From Yoonia sp. (GTDB taxonomy: Bacteria; Pseudomonadota; Alphaproteobacteria; Rhodobacterales; Rhodobacteraceae), in contig NZ_JACUUJ010000004.1 of the NCBI RefSeq assembly GCF_014859355.1, forward strand, positions 46,357 through 110,356: a DNA stretch of 64,000 bases, in the 5' to 3' direction. The notes beneath the pieces are model-generated. The model worked only from the letters and a program-made list of their open reading frames with translations. It had not been told where the DNA came from and ran no database searches. Positions 37,744 through 46,572 of the stretch are shown one piece after another; within the stretch, counting starts at the first letter, position 1, and each line of letters starts with the position of its first letter. The translations under genes were made by a program, and so were the position numbers.

Positions 37744-37776
37744 GCGCCTTAACGCTGGTTAAGGTGCGCGTTCTTT
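37744..37776 (+). terminator. Rho-independent terminator after the P1 peptidase gene
   Basis: CCTTAAC (37747/8-37753) pairs with GTTAAGG (37758-37764) around a GCTG loop, with outer GC pairing, and is followed by TTCTTTT. It ends the ABC-transporter/peptidase unit. Confidence 0.65.
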
Positions 37777-37859
37777 TGACTGGTATCTGTCCAAAGTGAT
37801 ACGATCAGTCAGGTCAACCGGCCCGGATTTTCTTTATACAAAATAGAAGGACACCAACC

Positions 37860-38333
37860 TTGAAACTTGCACATAAAACTTGGGTTATCGTTGCGGATGG
37901 CGAAAAATTTCTATTGCTGAACAACAAGGGCGATCAGGATTTCCTGAATCTTGAGGTCGTAAAAGCAGAAACCAACCGCACCCCACCCGATCATGAACTG
38001 TCCGCAGATCGCCCCGGGCGCCAAAACGATGCGGCGCGGCAGGTCACCGGCGGAGTGGAGGCATGGGGCAAAAGCGCCATGGAAGAAACCGATTGGCACC
38101 GCGTTGCAGAAGAACGCTTTGCCAAGGAAACAACGGCAAAACTGCGCGAATGGGCCGCATCCGGGCGTTTTGGGCAGTTGGTTGTCATCGCCGATCCGCG
38201 CACATTGGGTGAAATGCGCGCCGCCTATGATGATGGCCTGCGGTCCGTCATTATCGCCGAAATCAACAAGGATCTGACAAAAATGCCGCTGGACAAGATT
38301 GAAAAATCAATTCTTGCTTATGAAACCGCCTAG
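37860..38333 (+). CDS. Host attachment family protein
   Basis: A 157-aa soluble protein of the family first described as required for attachment to host cells (Agrobacterium AtsE/AttG neighbourhood; Pfam family for host attachment). It starts at a TTG (37860) with an AGAAGGA site upstream: KLAHKTWVIVADGEKFLLLN. Conserved features include the HELSADRPGRQNDAAR block and HRVAEERFAKETTAKL followed by LVVIADPRTLGEMRAAYDDG. No membrane span or signal is seen. It is monogenic and convergent with the P-type ATPase gene. The biochemical function is unknown; the name comes from family history only. Confidence 0.85.
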   Translation: MKLAHKTWVIVADGEKFLLLNNKGDQDFLNLEVVKAETNRTPPDHELSADRPGRQNDAARQVTGGVEAWGKSAMEETDWHRVAEERFAKETTAKLREWAASGRFGQLVVIADPRTLGEMRAAYDDGLRSVIIAEINKDLTKMPLDKIEKSILAYETA

Positions 38334-38394
38334 ATCGTAGCAGTCGCAGCAAGTGTTTTGACCCCACACAAAGCCGCAGACCGGGCGCGCATAT

Positions 38395-41085
38395 TCAAGT
38401 TCGGTCATGGCGCGTCGGTATCGGGGCAAACCTGATCCACAGCTGGCCAAAGATCAACGGCACAACGCTTGCCCCCGCTGCCAGCAAAAGCCCTTTTGCC
38501 CCCGGCGGATCAAGGTTGAGCATTTTGGCAAGCGGCGGCAGCCAGACTGCCATTGCAATCAACCCAAGGCACAAAACGATCGCCCCCCAGACATAGGGGT
38601 TTCGGGTCACGTCATTGCGCAAGAATTCAGCGTCGTGATCGCGCAGATTGAAGACGTTCCAAAGCTGCGCCAGCGCCAGCGTCACAAAAGCCACGGTAAT
38701 GGCACCGCCGATGCCCAGCATCAGCCAGTAAAGCGCCAGCACAAACGCACCCAGCGTTGCCATTGTGATGGCCAGACCCAGCACCGCAATCAGCACCCAC
38801 CGCGGTTTGTCGATGATGGATTCTGACGGATCACGCGGCGGTTGCTGCATCACATGTTCATCACCTTGACCCAAGCCCAGCGCAAAGGCAGGAAACACAT
38901 CGGTGACAAGGTTTAGAAAAAGGATTTGCAGTGGCAAAAGCGGCATGGGCAAACCACCACCGACAGCGATGCCGACGACCAGCACCTCGCTGACATTGCA
39001 CGACATCAGATAAACCACAAATTTGCGGATATTATCAAAAATCACCCGCCCTTCACGCATCGCCGCAACAATCGACGAAAACGCATCATCACGCAGCACC
39101 ATATCTGCGGCCTCTTGTGCGACTTGCGTGCCATGTGCGCCCATGGCAATGCCGATATCGGCTTTTTTCAGGGCAGGTGCATCATTTACACCGTCACCGG
39201 TCATCGCCACCACATGACCTGCGTTCTGAAACATCGCCACAAGCGTCAACTTTGTCTCGGGGGTGACACGGGCGAATACATCGGCATCCAGCATCTGCGC
39301 GCGTTGTTGGTCATCTGCTGTCTCAGGGTCCAGATCAGCGATCGCCGCGCCTTCGACGACGTTCAGTTCGCCATCCGACAGGCCAGCCTGCTGTGCAATG
39401 GCCCGTGCCGTATCGGCATGATCGCCGGTCAGCATGACAACGCGCACACCAGCCGAGCGGCTGGCCGCAATCGCATCTGGCACTTCTGCACGGATCGGGT
39501 CGCGCAAACCAACCAGGCCCACAAGCGTCAGCGCGTCAAATGGTGGCGACTCTGCATCGGCGTATTTCATTGCAAAGGCCAGAAGCCGCAGCCCGTCACT
39601 TGCGGCCTGCGCCTGACGGTCAGACCAGTCACGGCGGGCGGTATCATCCAGCGGCACGGGGCCATCCGCACCTGCCACCTGTGTGCAAGCCGCAATCACG
39701 GCTTCGGGCGCGCCTTTGACCGCGAACAGATATCCCCCGTCACCAACATGAACGGTGGCCATCATTTTCAAGCCAGGGTCAAAAGCATATTCGCGTTCCT
39801 CTGGATACGTCGCCAAAAGATCGGCGCGCGGCATTCCCGCTGCCTGCGCGGTGGCCAGCAACGCAATTTCCATCGGGTCACCTGTTGGCCCGTTCCGGGA
39901 ATCTGCGCCCAGCTTGGCGTTGTTGCAAAATGCGCCGAGGCGTAGCGCCCAGCCAAGCCGATCATCAGTTGCAGGATCAACCGCTTGCCCCTGTGTGACA
40001 AACCGCGCACCATGATCCTGCACCGCAACATCACCACCCGCCAGAAAGTAACGCACCACCGTCATGCGATTTTCTGTCAGCGTGCCTGTCTTGTCTGTCA
40101 GGATCACGGTGGTTGCGCCCAATGTCTCCACCGATGACAATTGGCGGATCAGTGCATTGCGTGCGCTCATTCGCCACATGCCGCGCGCAAGACAAAGGGT
40201 TGCCACCACCGGCAACCCTTCTGGCACGGCAGCCACCGCCAGCGCGACCCCGGTTTGCAACATGATCATGATGTTATGGCCATGCAAAAGACCCGCACCA
40301 ATCGTCAGGATCGCCAGCGCAACTGTCAGCCAGATCAAACGGTGCCCAAGCTGATCAAGCCGACGTTCAAGCGGCGCCGCGCCGGATAAGGAACGTTGCA
40401 CCAGATCACTGATCTGGCCAAGCTCGGTTTGCATACCGGTGCCAACCACCAGCCCCACACCTGCGCCCTGCGTAATCGAGGTGCCTTTGAATACCATGCT
40501 AGTGCGGTCGCCAAGCACCGCATCAGCACGCACTGGCGCCACATCTTTGCCGACGGGAACTGATTCACCCGTTAGAACGGATTCATTTGCTTGAAGATTT
40601 GACGCCTCTGCCAACCGCAGATCGGCGGTCACTACGTCACCTGCGTCAAGCACGACCACATCGCCGGGCACCAGCTCTTGTGCTGGAATCAACTGCTCTG
40701 CACCGCCGCGTCGCACCCGTGTCTGCACCTCTGCAATCTGCATCAGCGCCTCCATTGACCGTGTGGCGCGCAGTTCCGTGACCAGACCGATCAAGCCATT
40801 GATCAGCAAGACGACGATGATGGCCAAGGCCTCGGGCAGATCGCCCATCATAAAGGACAGCGCCGCAGCGCCGGTCAAAAGCCAGACGATCAGGCTTTGG
40901 AACTGGTGCATGAGGATCGCAAAAAAGCTTTTGCGCCCGGCACGCCGCAGCTGATTGGGCCCGTGGGTTTCCAACCGACGCCGCACCTGCGCAGCAGAAA
41001 GCCCCGACACAGGATCCGTCGCAAGCTGTTTTGCGACGTCTTCGATCGTTTGCGCAAAGGCCGTCATGCGCCGGTCGCTGGTCAT
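38395..41085 (-). CDS. P2-type cation-transporting ATPase (Ca2+/Mg2+-ATPase-like)
   Basis: Large inner-membrane pump of about 896 aa. The P-type phosphorylation motif is TDKTGTLTENRM and the membrane motif is PEGLPVVATLCLARG; PEGLP marks the Ca2+/PMCA-SERCA and related groups. The hinge is MTGDGVNDAPALKKADIG. The N-terminal cation ATPase domain and the C-terminal helices (DHDAEFLRN, followed by WGAIVLC) are present. The start is uncertain: in-frame ATGs lie at 41193, 41130, 41085 and 41067. I use 41085 because homology begins shortly after it, but no strong ribosome site decides. The ion is inferred only to class level. It borders the pseudogene tract. Confidence 0.87.
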   Translation of the reverse strand: MTSDRRMTAFAQTIEDVAKQLATDPVSGLSAAQVRRRLETHGPNQLRRAGRKSFFAILMHQFQSLIVWLLTGAAALSFMMGDLPEALAIIVVLLINGLIGLVTELRATRSMEALMQIAEVQTRVRRGGAEQLIPAQELVPGDVVVLDAGDVVTADLRLAEASNLQANESVLTGESVPVGKDVAPVRADAVLGDRTSMVFKGTSITQGAGVGLVVGTGMQTELGQISDLVQRSLSGAAPLERRLDQLGHRLIWLTVALAILTIGAGLLHGHNIMIMLQTGVALAVAAVPEGLPVVATLCLARGMWRMSARNALIRQLSSVETLGATTVILTDKTGTLTENRMTVVRYFLAGGDVAVQDHGARFVTQGQAVDPATDDRLGWALRLGAFCNNAKLGADSRNGPTGDPMEIALLATAQAAGMPRADLLATYPEEREYAFDPGLKMMATVHVGDGGYLFAVKGAPEAVIAACTQVAGADGPVPLDDTARRDWSDRQAQAASDGLRLLAFAMKYADAESPPFDALTLVGLVGLRDPIRAEVPDAIAASRSAGVRVVMLTGDHADTARAIAQQAGLSDGELNVVEGAAIADLDPETADDQQRAQMLDADVFARVTPETKLTLVAMFQNAGHVVAMTGDGVNDAPALKKADIGIAMGAHGTQVAQEAADMVLRDDAFSSIVAAMREGRVIFDNIRKFVVYLMSCNVSEVLVVGIAVGGGLPMPLLPLQILFLNLVTDVFPAFALGLGQGDEHVMQQPPRDPSESIIDKPRWVLIAVLGLAITMATLGAFVLALYWLMLGIGGAITVAFVTLALAQLWNVFNLRDHDAEFLRNDVTRNPYVWGAIVLCLGLIAMAVWLPPLAKMLNLDPPGAKGLLLAAGASVVPLIFGQLWIRFAPIPTRHDRT

Positions 41086-41324
41086 CTCGCGTTTCTTTGA
41101 TTCCTTTACGAAACGCTCCATCATATCCATCAGCACACCAAGCGATGCATAAAACAGCCACTTTTTCGGCAAGCACACATTAACCCAGATCAATCTGACG
41201 ATGACCTCACAATTCGCGCCCGGTTTTTGCGCCCGCTTGCCCCTGCCAGACCGCTTCTTATTGATCCATCATCGCGGACAGTCTTTCGGGGCCAAAACTC
41301 AGGTTATGCCCGGCCCGTCATAAA

Positions 41325-41520
41325 TCAGTGGCCGTCATAGATGTCATCCGCCCCGAACAGCACACCTGTGCTGCGTTCATAAAGCCCGATGCCACCGGGC
41401 GAATGACCCGGCAGGTGCAAGACCTCGTAGATATGAACACCCAGATCGAAGGTATCGCCATTTCATCGGCTTCAGCTGGATGAACCAGGCGTATTTCAAA
41501 TTCATGCGCAGCGGCCTGCA
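41325..41520 (-). pseudogene. MBL-fold metallo-hydrolase remnant
   Basis: On the minus strand the frame shows HEFEIRLVHPAEADEM and then, after a one-frame shift near 41460, GDTFDLGVHIYEVLHLPGHS, followed by PGGIGLYERSTGVLFGADDI. This is the C-terminal metal-binding part of a metallo-beta-lactamase-fold hydrolase (HLPGHSPG and GVLFGAD motifs). It stops early at 41325 and lacks the HxHxDH half. It directly adjoins a DUF1989 fragment, so two unrelated genes were joined by deletion. Confidence 0.6.
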
Positions 41521-41755
41521 GCATGTTTTCGCGCTTTTTGCGCATTGCCGGCATGCCATATTGCGCCACAGTGTCGGGTGTTGACCCGCCACTCAACGCG
41601 TCAAGGGCACCGCCGCTGTCCTCAATGATCGACAGCATGACGCGGCAAATGTCGGAAAAGATTACGCGCCGCTTCGTCAGATCGGTCGTCCATTGCAGTT
41701 TGACCGTATCAGGCAGGCACATTCTTTCAGGCGTATCGCGCATAAACCACGTTGC
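41510..41755 (-). pseudogene. Urea-carboxylase-associated (DUF1989) protein fragment
   Basis: About 80 codons on the minus strand: MRDTPERMCLPDTVKLQWTT, continuing VIFSDICRVMLSIIEDSGGA, then SGGSTPDTVAQYG and KRENMLQAAA. The pattern ADTVKLQWT-x-L-x-KG-x-VLFSD-x-GRVM-x-SI-x-ED is that of the urea amidolyase-associated proteins (DUF1989). Both ends are missing, and key positions have decayed (for example SDICR for SDMGR). It sits directly downstream of a fragment of the matching urea/guanidine-type ABC binding protein. Confidence 0.6.
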
Positions 41756-42173
41756 CACCAATCCCGCTGATCCTGCGCCACCGGGCGCAAACCTCTGCGC
41801 CCTCTGGCGTGTCAGCGGTCATCAGGGCCGCGTTTTCATACCAGATGCCCGCCAGCACCCTGCCGAAATCGGGATTATCGGCCGACATATCAGTATTGGC
41901 GACCATCAGGTCGATGATTTCACCAGGAACCATGAAGCTGTCAAAAACCTGCACTGCATCCGGCAGCGCGGCAATTTCCGAAACCATCGGATTCCACGTC
42001 ACAAGGGTGGTAACATCAGCTGTCTGGAATGCCCCAACCATGTCAGGGCCGGCATTATTGATGACCGACATGTCACGTTCAGACAAACCAACCGAATCCA
42101 GCGACCGGGCCAACAGGTAATGCGACACCGAAAATTCGAACAGATTGACAGAACATCCCGCGGCCGCCGACAA
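41727..42173 (-). pseudogene. Fragment of urea/guanidine-type (TauA-like) ABC substrate-binding protein
   Basis: About 125 codons of homologous sequence: VNLFEFSVSHYLLARSLDSV, FQTADVTTLVTWNPMVSEI, PGEIIDLMVANTD and GIWYENAALMTADTPEG. This matches the internal part of the nitrate/taurine-like binding proteins encoded beside urea carboxylase. The signal peptide and N-terminal lobe are missing. After PEGAE the frame shifts, and the sequence passes into the DUF1989 fragment. No start codon or ribosome site is convincing. Inferred to be inactive. Confidence 0.65.
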
Positions 42174-42244
42174 GGCCGATCACCAAAAACGTTCAAAATT
42201 ATGCGGGTATAAAAACTGGCGCGCACTTTTTAGGCATCTTGCTT

Positions 42245-42283
42245 GTCTGCCGGTCTCGGGGCACAGCCGTCAGACCGGCAGAC
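42245..42283. terminator. 12-bp inverted repeat after the TctE-linked binding-protein operon
   Basis: GTCTGCCGGTCT (42245-42256) pairs perfectly with AGACCGGCAGAC (42272-42283), 24 bp past the 3' end of the binding-protein gene on the minus strand. No clear T-run follows, so it is a probable terminator or RNA-stabilising hairpin. Confidence 0.6.
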
Positions 42284-42306
42284 GGCATCCCCAAAAATAA
42301 CGACGC

Positions 42307-43335
42307 CTAACGCTGCTCCATGGCATTTTCCCATTCGGTCACAAATGCCCTGCGGTTCAGCGGGTCAAGATACACCATCAATGCCGGCCCCAAACGGATC
42401 GGGCCAAAGCCCGTGGTTTCGCCCAAGCCGGCCGCGCGCAAAGAAGGCAGGGGCCAGTCACCTGCCACATCGCGCAGCCCCAGCCTGACCAGCATGTCGA
42501 TCATGGCGCCTGCTGCATCGGTTTCCTTTGCAGTGGCCGGAATAAGCACGGTGCGCAGCATCACATTGGTGAAGTCCTGCATCTGAAGGATTTGCATCCG
42601 CCCGCTTTGATCCTGTTCCAGTCGCGTGGTCGCATAGCTGCCCAGCACATTATAGGCCAGCGCCAGCCGCCCCGAAGCGACGTCTTCGATCATCAATGAA
42701 GAACAACAATAAAGCTTGGGCCCAAGGCGGCCCATCACCTCGTTCAGGCGCCAGTATGCGTCAGAAGACCTGTCCTCTTGGGTGGCGAACAGAAAACCCA
42801 GACCGCTTTCGCGCACATCATAAGTGCCAAGCGCACCACCGAAACGTTCAGGATTGTCCCGCAAGATCGCGATCAACTCTTGTCGGGTGAAAGGCAGGTC
42901 AAGATCAGCAAAGAACGCGCTGTTGATCACGACAACGGCAGGTTCTGTTGTGAAGGCAAAGATCAGGTCACGCCAACGGGCCCAGTCGGGAAGCGTTTCG
43001 GTCGCCCCAGACCGGTAACGCCGTGCATAGCCGTCATTGGCAAGCTGAAACTGCAAGTCCATCGCAGATGACATGGCAAGATCGAACTGCGCGCCTGCAC
43101 GGATCGCGCCGTGCAGCGTGCTTGAGGAAACAACGGTATAGTCGATTGAAAGTTCGGGATGATCATTTTGAAAGGCACGGATGTAGGGTTCAAAAACCGC
43201 CAGATCCGTCGTCGAGATGATCCGTAAGACCCGCGCGCTTGTGCCAGGAAAAACGCGCTGGTCCTCTATCTCTAGCGGCGATGCTGCGGTAACGGACCAA
43301 ATAATCAGACCAATGGCAAGACCAAGGATACGCAT
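42307..43335 (-). CDS. Periplasmic extracellular solute-binding protein linked to TctDE
   Basis: A 342-aa protein with a signal peptide (MRILGLAIGLIIWSVTAASP), resembling iron(III)-type/family 1 binding proteins. Visible blocks are LRIISTTDLAVFEPYIRAFQ near the N-terminus, SSSTLHGAIRAGAQFDLAMS, and GRLALAYNVLGSYA. It is the last gene of a tctD-tctE-binding-protein operon, overlapping the kinase gene by 31 nt. No permease or ATPase accompanies it. This suggests a sensory rather than a transport role, presenting ligand to the sensor kinase (inference). A hairpin follows the gene. Confidence 0.8.
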   Translation of the reverse strand: MRILGLAIGLIIWSVTAASPLEIEDQRVFPGTSARVLRIISTTDLAVFEPYIRAFQNDHPELSIDYTVVSSSTLHGAIRAGAQFDLAMSSAMDLQFQLANDGYARRYRSGATETLPDWARWRDLIFAFTTEPAVVVINSAFFADLDLPFTRQELIAILRDNPERFGGALGTYDVRESGLGFLFATQEDRSSDAYWRLNEVMGRLGPKLYCCSSLMIEDVASGRLALAYNVLGSYATTRLEQDQSGRMQILQMQDFTNVMLRTVLIPATAKETDAAGAMIDMLVRLGLRDVAGDWPLPSLRAAGLGETTGFGPIRLGPALMVYLDPLNRRAFVTEWENAMEQR

Positions 43336-44678
43336 GCGCCTCCACTCCCGTTTGTGGCGGTGGCAAGGTCCAGCCGCCCGCCATGGGCGCGCAGGACATC
43401 CGCCGCAATTGTCAAACCAAGGCCCGAACCGACGATGCTTTCGGTGTTCTTGCCGCGCTTGAATCGTTCGATCAGGTCATCGACGGGTTCGTCGCCCAAC
43501 CCCGGACCCTGATCAGTAATCGTCAGGCGCGCCGCGCCTGCGGCATGGGTGATGCCGAGCGTGACAGTGGTATCTTCGGGCGCGTATTTGATCGCGTTGT
43601 CAAGCACATTGCGGATCGCGCTTTCCAGCAGGACGGCGTCACCGCTGATCGGCGTGGGGACACCGTCAACTTGCAGATGGATGTCGCGCATCGCGGCTGT
43701 TGGTTCCATCGCGGCAACCGTTTGTGCGACCAGATCAGCCAGATCCAGCCGATCGCGCGCCAGGTCTTCGGTCCGGTAGGCCACGGTGGCGTGGTCCAGC
43801 AATTGCCCCGCCGAACGCGAGCTTTCATCGACGGCGCGAATGATCCGGCGCAACCTATCCTTTTCGGGTTCACCGGATACCGTGCGTAATGCAATTTCAG
43901 CCTGTGCACGCACCGTGGCCAGCGGTGTCCGGATGCGATGCGCCGCCTCGGCGATGAAATCCTCGGACCGGCGAATGGATTGCTGCAAACGGTCCATCAG
44001 CCGGTTCAGCGCGTTCAGAAGCGGGGCCAGATCGGCCGGTGCTTCACGATACAACGGGCGCAAGTCTGACGGGCCGCGTCGCGACACTGCGGCCGCTATT
44101 TCGTTGAGGGGTCTGAGCGAGGTCTGCGCAACAAAAGCCGAAAGCGCGACCGCAACAAGAAAAAACGCCACTGAAAAAATGGCAGCCAGTTGCGACAGTT
44201 CCGCTGCGATGGCACCAACTCCGTCTCGGGTTTGGCCGACCGTCACCGTGACAAGGACCGGGCCGTCACCGGCCAGAACCAGCCGCGAGATTGACGCCAT
44301 ACGAATTGGCGCATCCCGGTAATTGGCCGTATCGAACATAACCTGACCCTGCCTGCCCGGCACCGGGGGCGGCATGTCTTCATAGCCGGTCAATGTTTCA
44401 TCGTCGGCAGTCACGCGATAGAATACCCTGTCTTGGCTGATCGCACCCAACATCGCAAAAGCGGCGTAGGGTAACTCTAGCCGCACAGCCCCCTGTTCGC
44501 TGCGCAGGGTTTCGGCAATGGTGGTAGCAGAGGCCGCCAACACATTATCTTGTGTGCGCTGCGTCGCTTCGCGGGCCAGCCCTGTCACCATGCTCCAGCT
44601 TAGAACAGAAAGAAGCGCCGCAACCCCCGCCAGCAGCAGCGTCAGCCGTTTCCCAATAGATCTTGTTACTACCATCAT
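43305..44678 (-). CDS. tctE: Sensor histidine kinase, TctE-like
   Basis: A 457-aa inner-membrane sensor. The N-terminal helix LLLAGVAALLSVLSW and a second near residue 172 (FSVAFFLVAVALSAF) bracket a periplasmic domain. A HAMP-like linker precedes the H-box FIAEAAHRIRTPLATVRAQ. The N-box is SAIRNVLDNAIKYAP and the G-boxes are ITDQGPGLGDE and GSGLGLTIAADVLRAHGG. The N-terminal sensor domain resembles TctE (2CSK-N type). It overlaps the response regulator gene by 4 nt. It probably senses the tricarboxylate-type substrate of the divergent tctCBA operon. Confidence 0.9.
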   Translation of the reverse strand: MMVVTRSIGKRLTLLLAGVAALLSVLSWSMVTGLAREATQRTQDNVLAASATTIAETLRSEQGAVRLELPYAAFAMLGAISQDRVFYRVTADDETLTGYEDMPPPVPGRQGQVMFDTANYRDAPIRMASISRLVLAGDGPVLVTVTVGQTRDGVGAIAAELSQLAAIFSVAFFLVAVALSAFVAQTSLRPLNEIAAAVSRRGPSDLRPLYREAPADLAPLLNALNRLMDRLQQSIRRSEDFIAEAAHRIRTPLATVRAQAEIALRTVSGEPEKDRLRRIIRAVDESSRSAGQLLDHATVAYRTEDLARDRLDLADLVAQTVAAMEPTAAMRDIHLQVDGVPTPISGDAVLLESAIRNVLDNAIKYAPEDTTVTLGITHAAGAARLTITDQGPGLGDEPVDDLIERFKRGKNTESIVGSGLGLTIAADVLRAHGGRLDLATATNGSGGACVSLVLPLV

Positions 44679-45361
44679 GCAGCGTCGATCTCGATCCGGT
44701 ATCCCAGACCGCGGACGGTTTCGATGCGCAACCCAACGCTGTCGATCCGGCGGCGCAGGCGGCCGACATAAACCTCGATCGCATTTTCTGTAACGGCTGT
44801 ATCATAGGAAAACAGCCGATCCATCAATTGTGATTTTGACATGATCTGGCCCGGGTGACGGGCGAAAACTTCTAACAGGCGAATTTCGCGGCTGCGCAAT
44901 TCCAGCGTTTCGGTGCCGCGCTGCAACGTGCCCGCCAGCAGGTCGAAAATAACCGGTCCAAGCGCGATTTCATTGCGCGCCGATCCACCGCGCCGCCGCA
45001 AAACTGCCCGACACCGCGCCTCCAGTTCCGAAAAATCAAAAGGCTTTGTGATGTAGTCATCGGCCCCCTGATCCAATGCGCCGACACGGTCAGACACCTG
45101 GCTGCGGGCCGTCAGCACGATCACCGGCGTTGCAAGATGCGCGCGGCTGCGCACCAGAAAATCGCGGCCGTCTCCATCGGGCAGCATGACATCCAGAAGG
45201 ATCAGATCGTAACTCGCCGCAGCAAGGCAATCCTCGGCCTCGGAAAGGGTCGTTGCATGGTCCACCGCGTGACCATCAAGCGCCAGCCGTTTGATCACGG
45301 CTTCCGCAAGCTCGATATTGTCCTCAACCAATAGATAACGCACCTGCCCCCCCGCGACCAC
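44675..45361 (-). CDS. tctD: Response regulator, TctD-like (OmpR/PhoB family)
   Basis: A 228-aa DNA-binding regulator. The receiver domain has VRYLLVEDNIELAEAVIKRL, the phospho-acceptor Asp in DLILLDVMLPDGDGRDF, and Lys in DYITKPFDFSELEAR. The C-terminal winged helix contains SREIRLLEVFARHPGQIMSK and the family ending LRRRIDSVGLRIETVRGLGY. Two GTG starts are possible, 45361 and 45343; the second gives the usual N-terminus MRYLLVEDN. It is divergent from tctC across 106 bp, where its target promoter should lie. Confidence 0.92.
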   Translation of the reverse strand: MVAGGQVRYLLVEDNIELAEAVIKRLALDGHAVDHATTLSEAEDCLAAASYDLILLDVMLPDGDGRDFLVRSRAHLATPVIVLTARSQVSDRVGALDQGADDYITKPFDFSELEARCRAVLRRRGGSARNEIALGPVIFDLLAGTLQRGTETLELRSREIRLLEVFARHPGQIMSKSQLMDRLFSYDTAVTENAIEVYVGRLRRRIDSVGLRIETVRGLGYRIEIDAA

Positions 45362-45467
45362 ACCGTGCTTGGCTACGATCAGGGCCCTGTCAGGGTTCTG
45401 TCAGCTTTGTGTGATTGAAGCAAACTATGGGCGGAGGAGAATCGCCTGTCAAATGGGAGGATAACCA

Positions 45468-46454
45468 ATGAACACTCTTGCGTGGTCACGCCGTGCGCTT
45501 ATCGCTGCGGCAACTGCAACTATCGCGCTGTCCGGCATGGCCCGGGCCGACGGACACCAGATGATGGATTCCGTGCATTTCCTGATCCCCGGCGGCGCCG
45601 GCGGCGGTTGGGACGGCACGGCACGCGGCACAGGCGAAGCGTTGATGAACGCAGGTCTGGTGCGCAATGCGACATACGAAAACATGTCGGGCGGCGGCGG
45701 CGGTGTCGCGATTGCGAACCTGATCGCGAACGCCAACAGCAGCCACGGCACACTGATGGTGAATTCCACACCAATCGTGATCCGGTCTTTGACGGGGGAA
45801 ATTGCACAAAGCTTTCGCGACCTGACGCTAGTGGCGGGCACCGTCGGCGACTACGCGGCACTGGTCGTGACGGCAGACAGCCCGATCAATTCGATGGAAG
45901 AAGCCTTGGCGCAGTATCGCGAAGATCCAGCAGGTTTTGCCATTGGTGGCGGTTCAGTTCCGGGGGGCATGGACCATCTGGTTGCCGCGATCATCATGCA
46001 GGGTGCGGGCGAAGATCCGACTGCCTTCAACTACATCGGCTATGACGCCGGTGGTGAAGCGATGGCCGGTCTTTTATCTGGCGAAATCAAGGCACTATCT
46101 ACCGGATTTTCCGAAGCCATCGCGCTGGCCGAACAAGGTGAAATTCGGATCCTTGGCGTCACCTCGCCTGATCGTGTGCCGGCCTATTCAGAAGCGCCCA
46201 GCTTTGCCGAACAGGGCATTGACGCGCAGTTCGTCAACTGGCGTGGATTCTTCGCCGCGCCAAACCTGCCCGACGAAAAACTGACCGCCTATCAAGACAT
46301 GCTGGCTGCCATGATGGAAACCCCTGAGTGGGAAGAAATCCGCGCCCGGATGGGGCTGGTCAACATCTTCCGCCCCGGTGATGAATTTGCAGCCTTTCTT
46401 GAGGCGCAAGAAAAGCAGATCGGCGATCTGATGCGCGACCTCGGTTTTCTTTAA
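45468..46454 (+). CDS. tctC: Tripartite tricarboxylate transporter substrate-binding protein TctC
   Basis: Periplasmic receptor of 328 aa with a twin-Arg-containing signal region (MNTLAWSRRALIAAATATIA). Family features are VHFLIPGGAGGGWDGTARGT, YENMSGGGGGVAIANL and NYIGYDAGGEAMAGLLSGEI. GGAGGGWD is the loop that grips the carboxylate via main-chain contacts in this family. A good ribosome site (GGGAGGATAACC) precedes the ATG. It is first in the tctCBA operon. A hairpin downstream (46505-46526) probably keeps tctC expression above tctBA. Confidence 0.93.
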   Translation: MNTLAWSRRALIAAATATIALSGMARADGHQMMDSVHFLIPGGAGGGWDGTARGTGEALMNAGLVRNATYENMSGGGGGVAIANLIANANSSHGTLMVNSTPIVIRSLTGEIAQSFRDLTLVAGTVGDYAALVVTADSPINSMEEALAQYREDPAGFAIGGGSVPGGMDHLVAAIIMQGAGEDPTAFNYIGYDAGGEAMAGLLSGEIKALSTGFSEAIALAEQGEIRILGVTSPDRVPAYSEAPSFAEQGIDAQFVNWRGFFAAPNLPDEKLTAYQDMLAAMMETPEWEEIRARMGLVNIFRPGDEFAAFLEAQEKQIGDLMRDLGFL

Positions 46455-46504
46455 CCAAGCCAAAGACCCCAAAAGGGTCGCAGGATAAACGCAAGACGGA
46501 TATT

Positions 46505-46526
46505 CCGGCAGGGTGCGCCCCGCCGG
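46505..46526 (+). promoter_or_regulatory. tctC-tctB intercistronic hairpin
   Basis: CCGGCaGGG pairs with CCCcGCCGG (one mismatch) around a TGCG loop, 50 bp after tctC. It lies between the highly expressed binding protein and the membrane subunits, and probably acts as a partial terminator or mRNA stabiliser. Confidence 0.6.
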
Positions 46527-46572
46527 GATGACTGCCAGCGACATCAGAATCAAAACAGGAAAGGAATTATCA

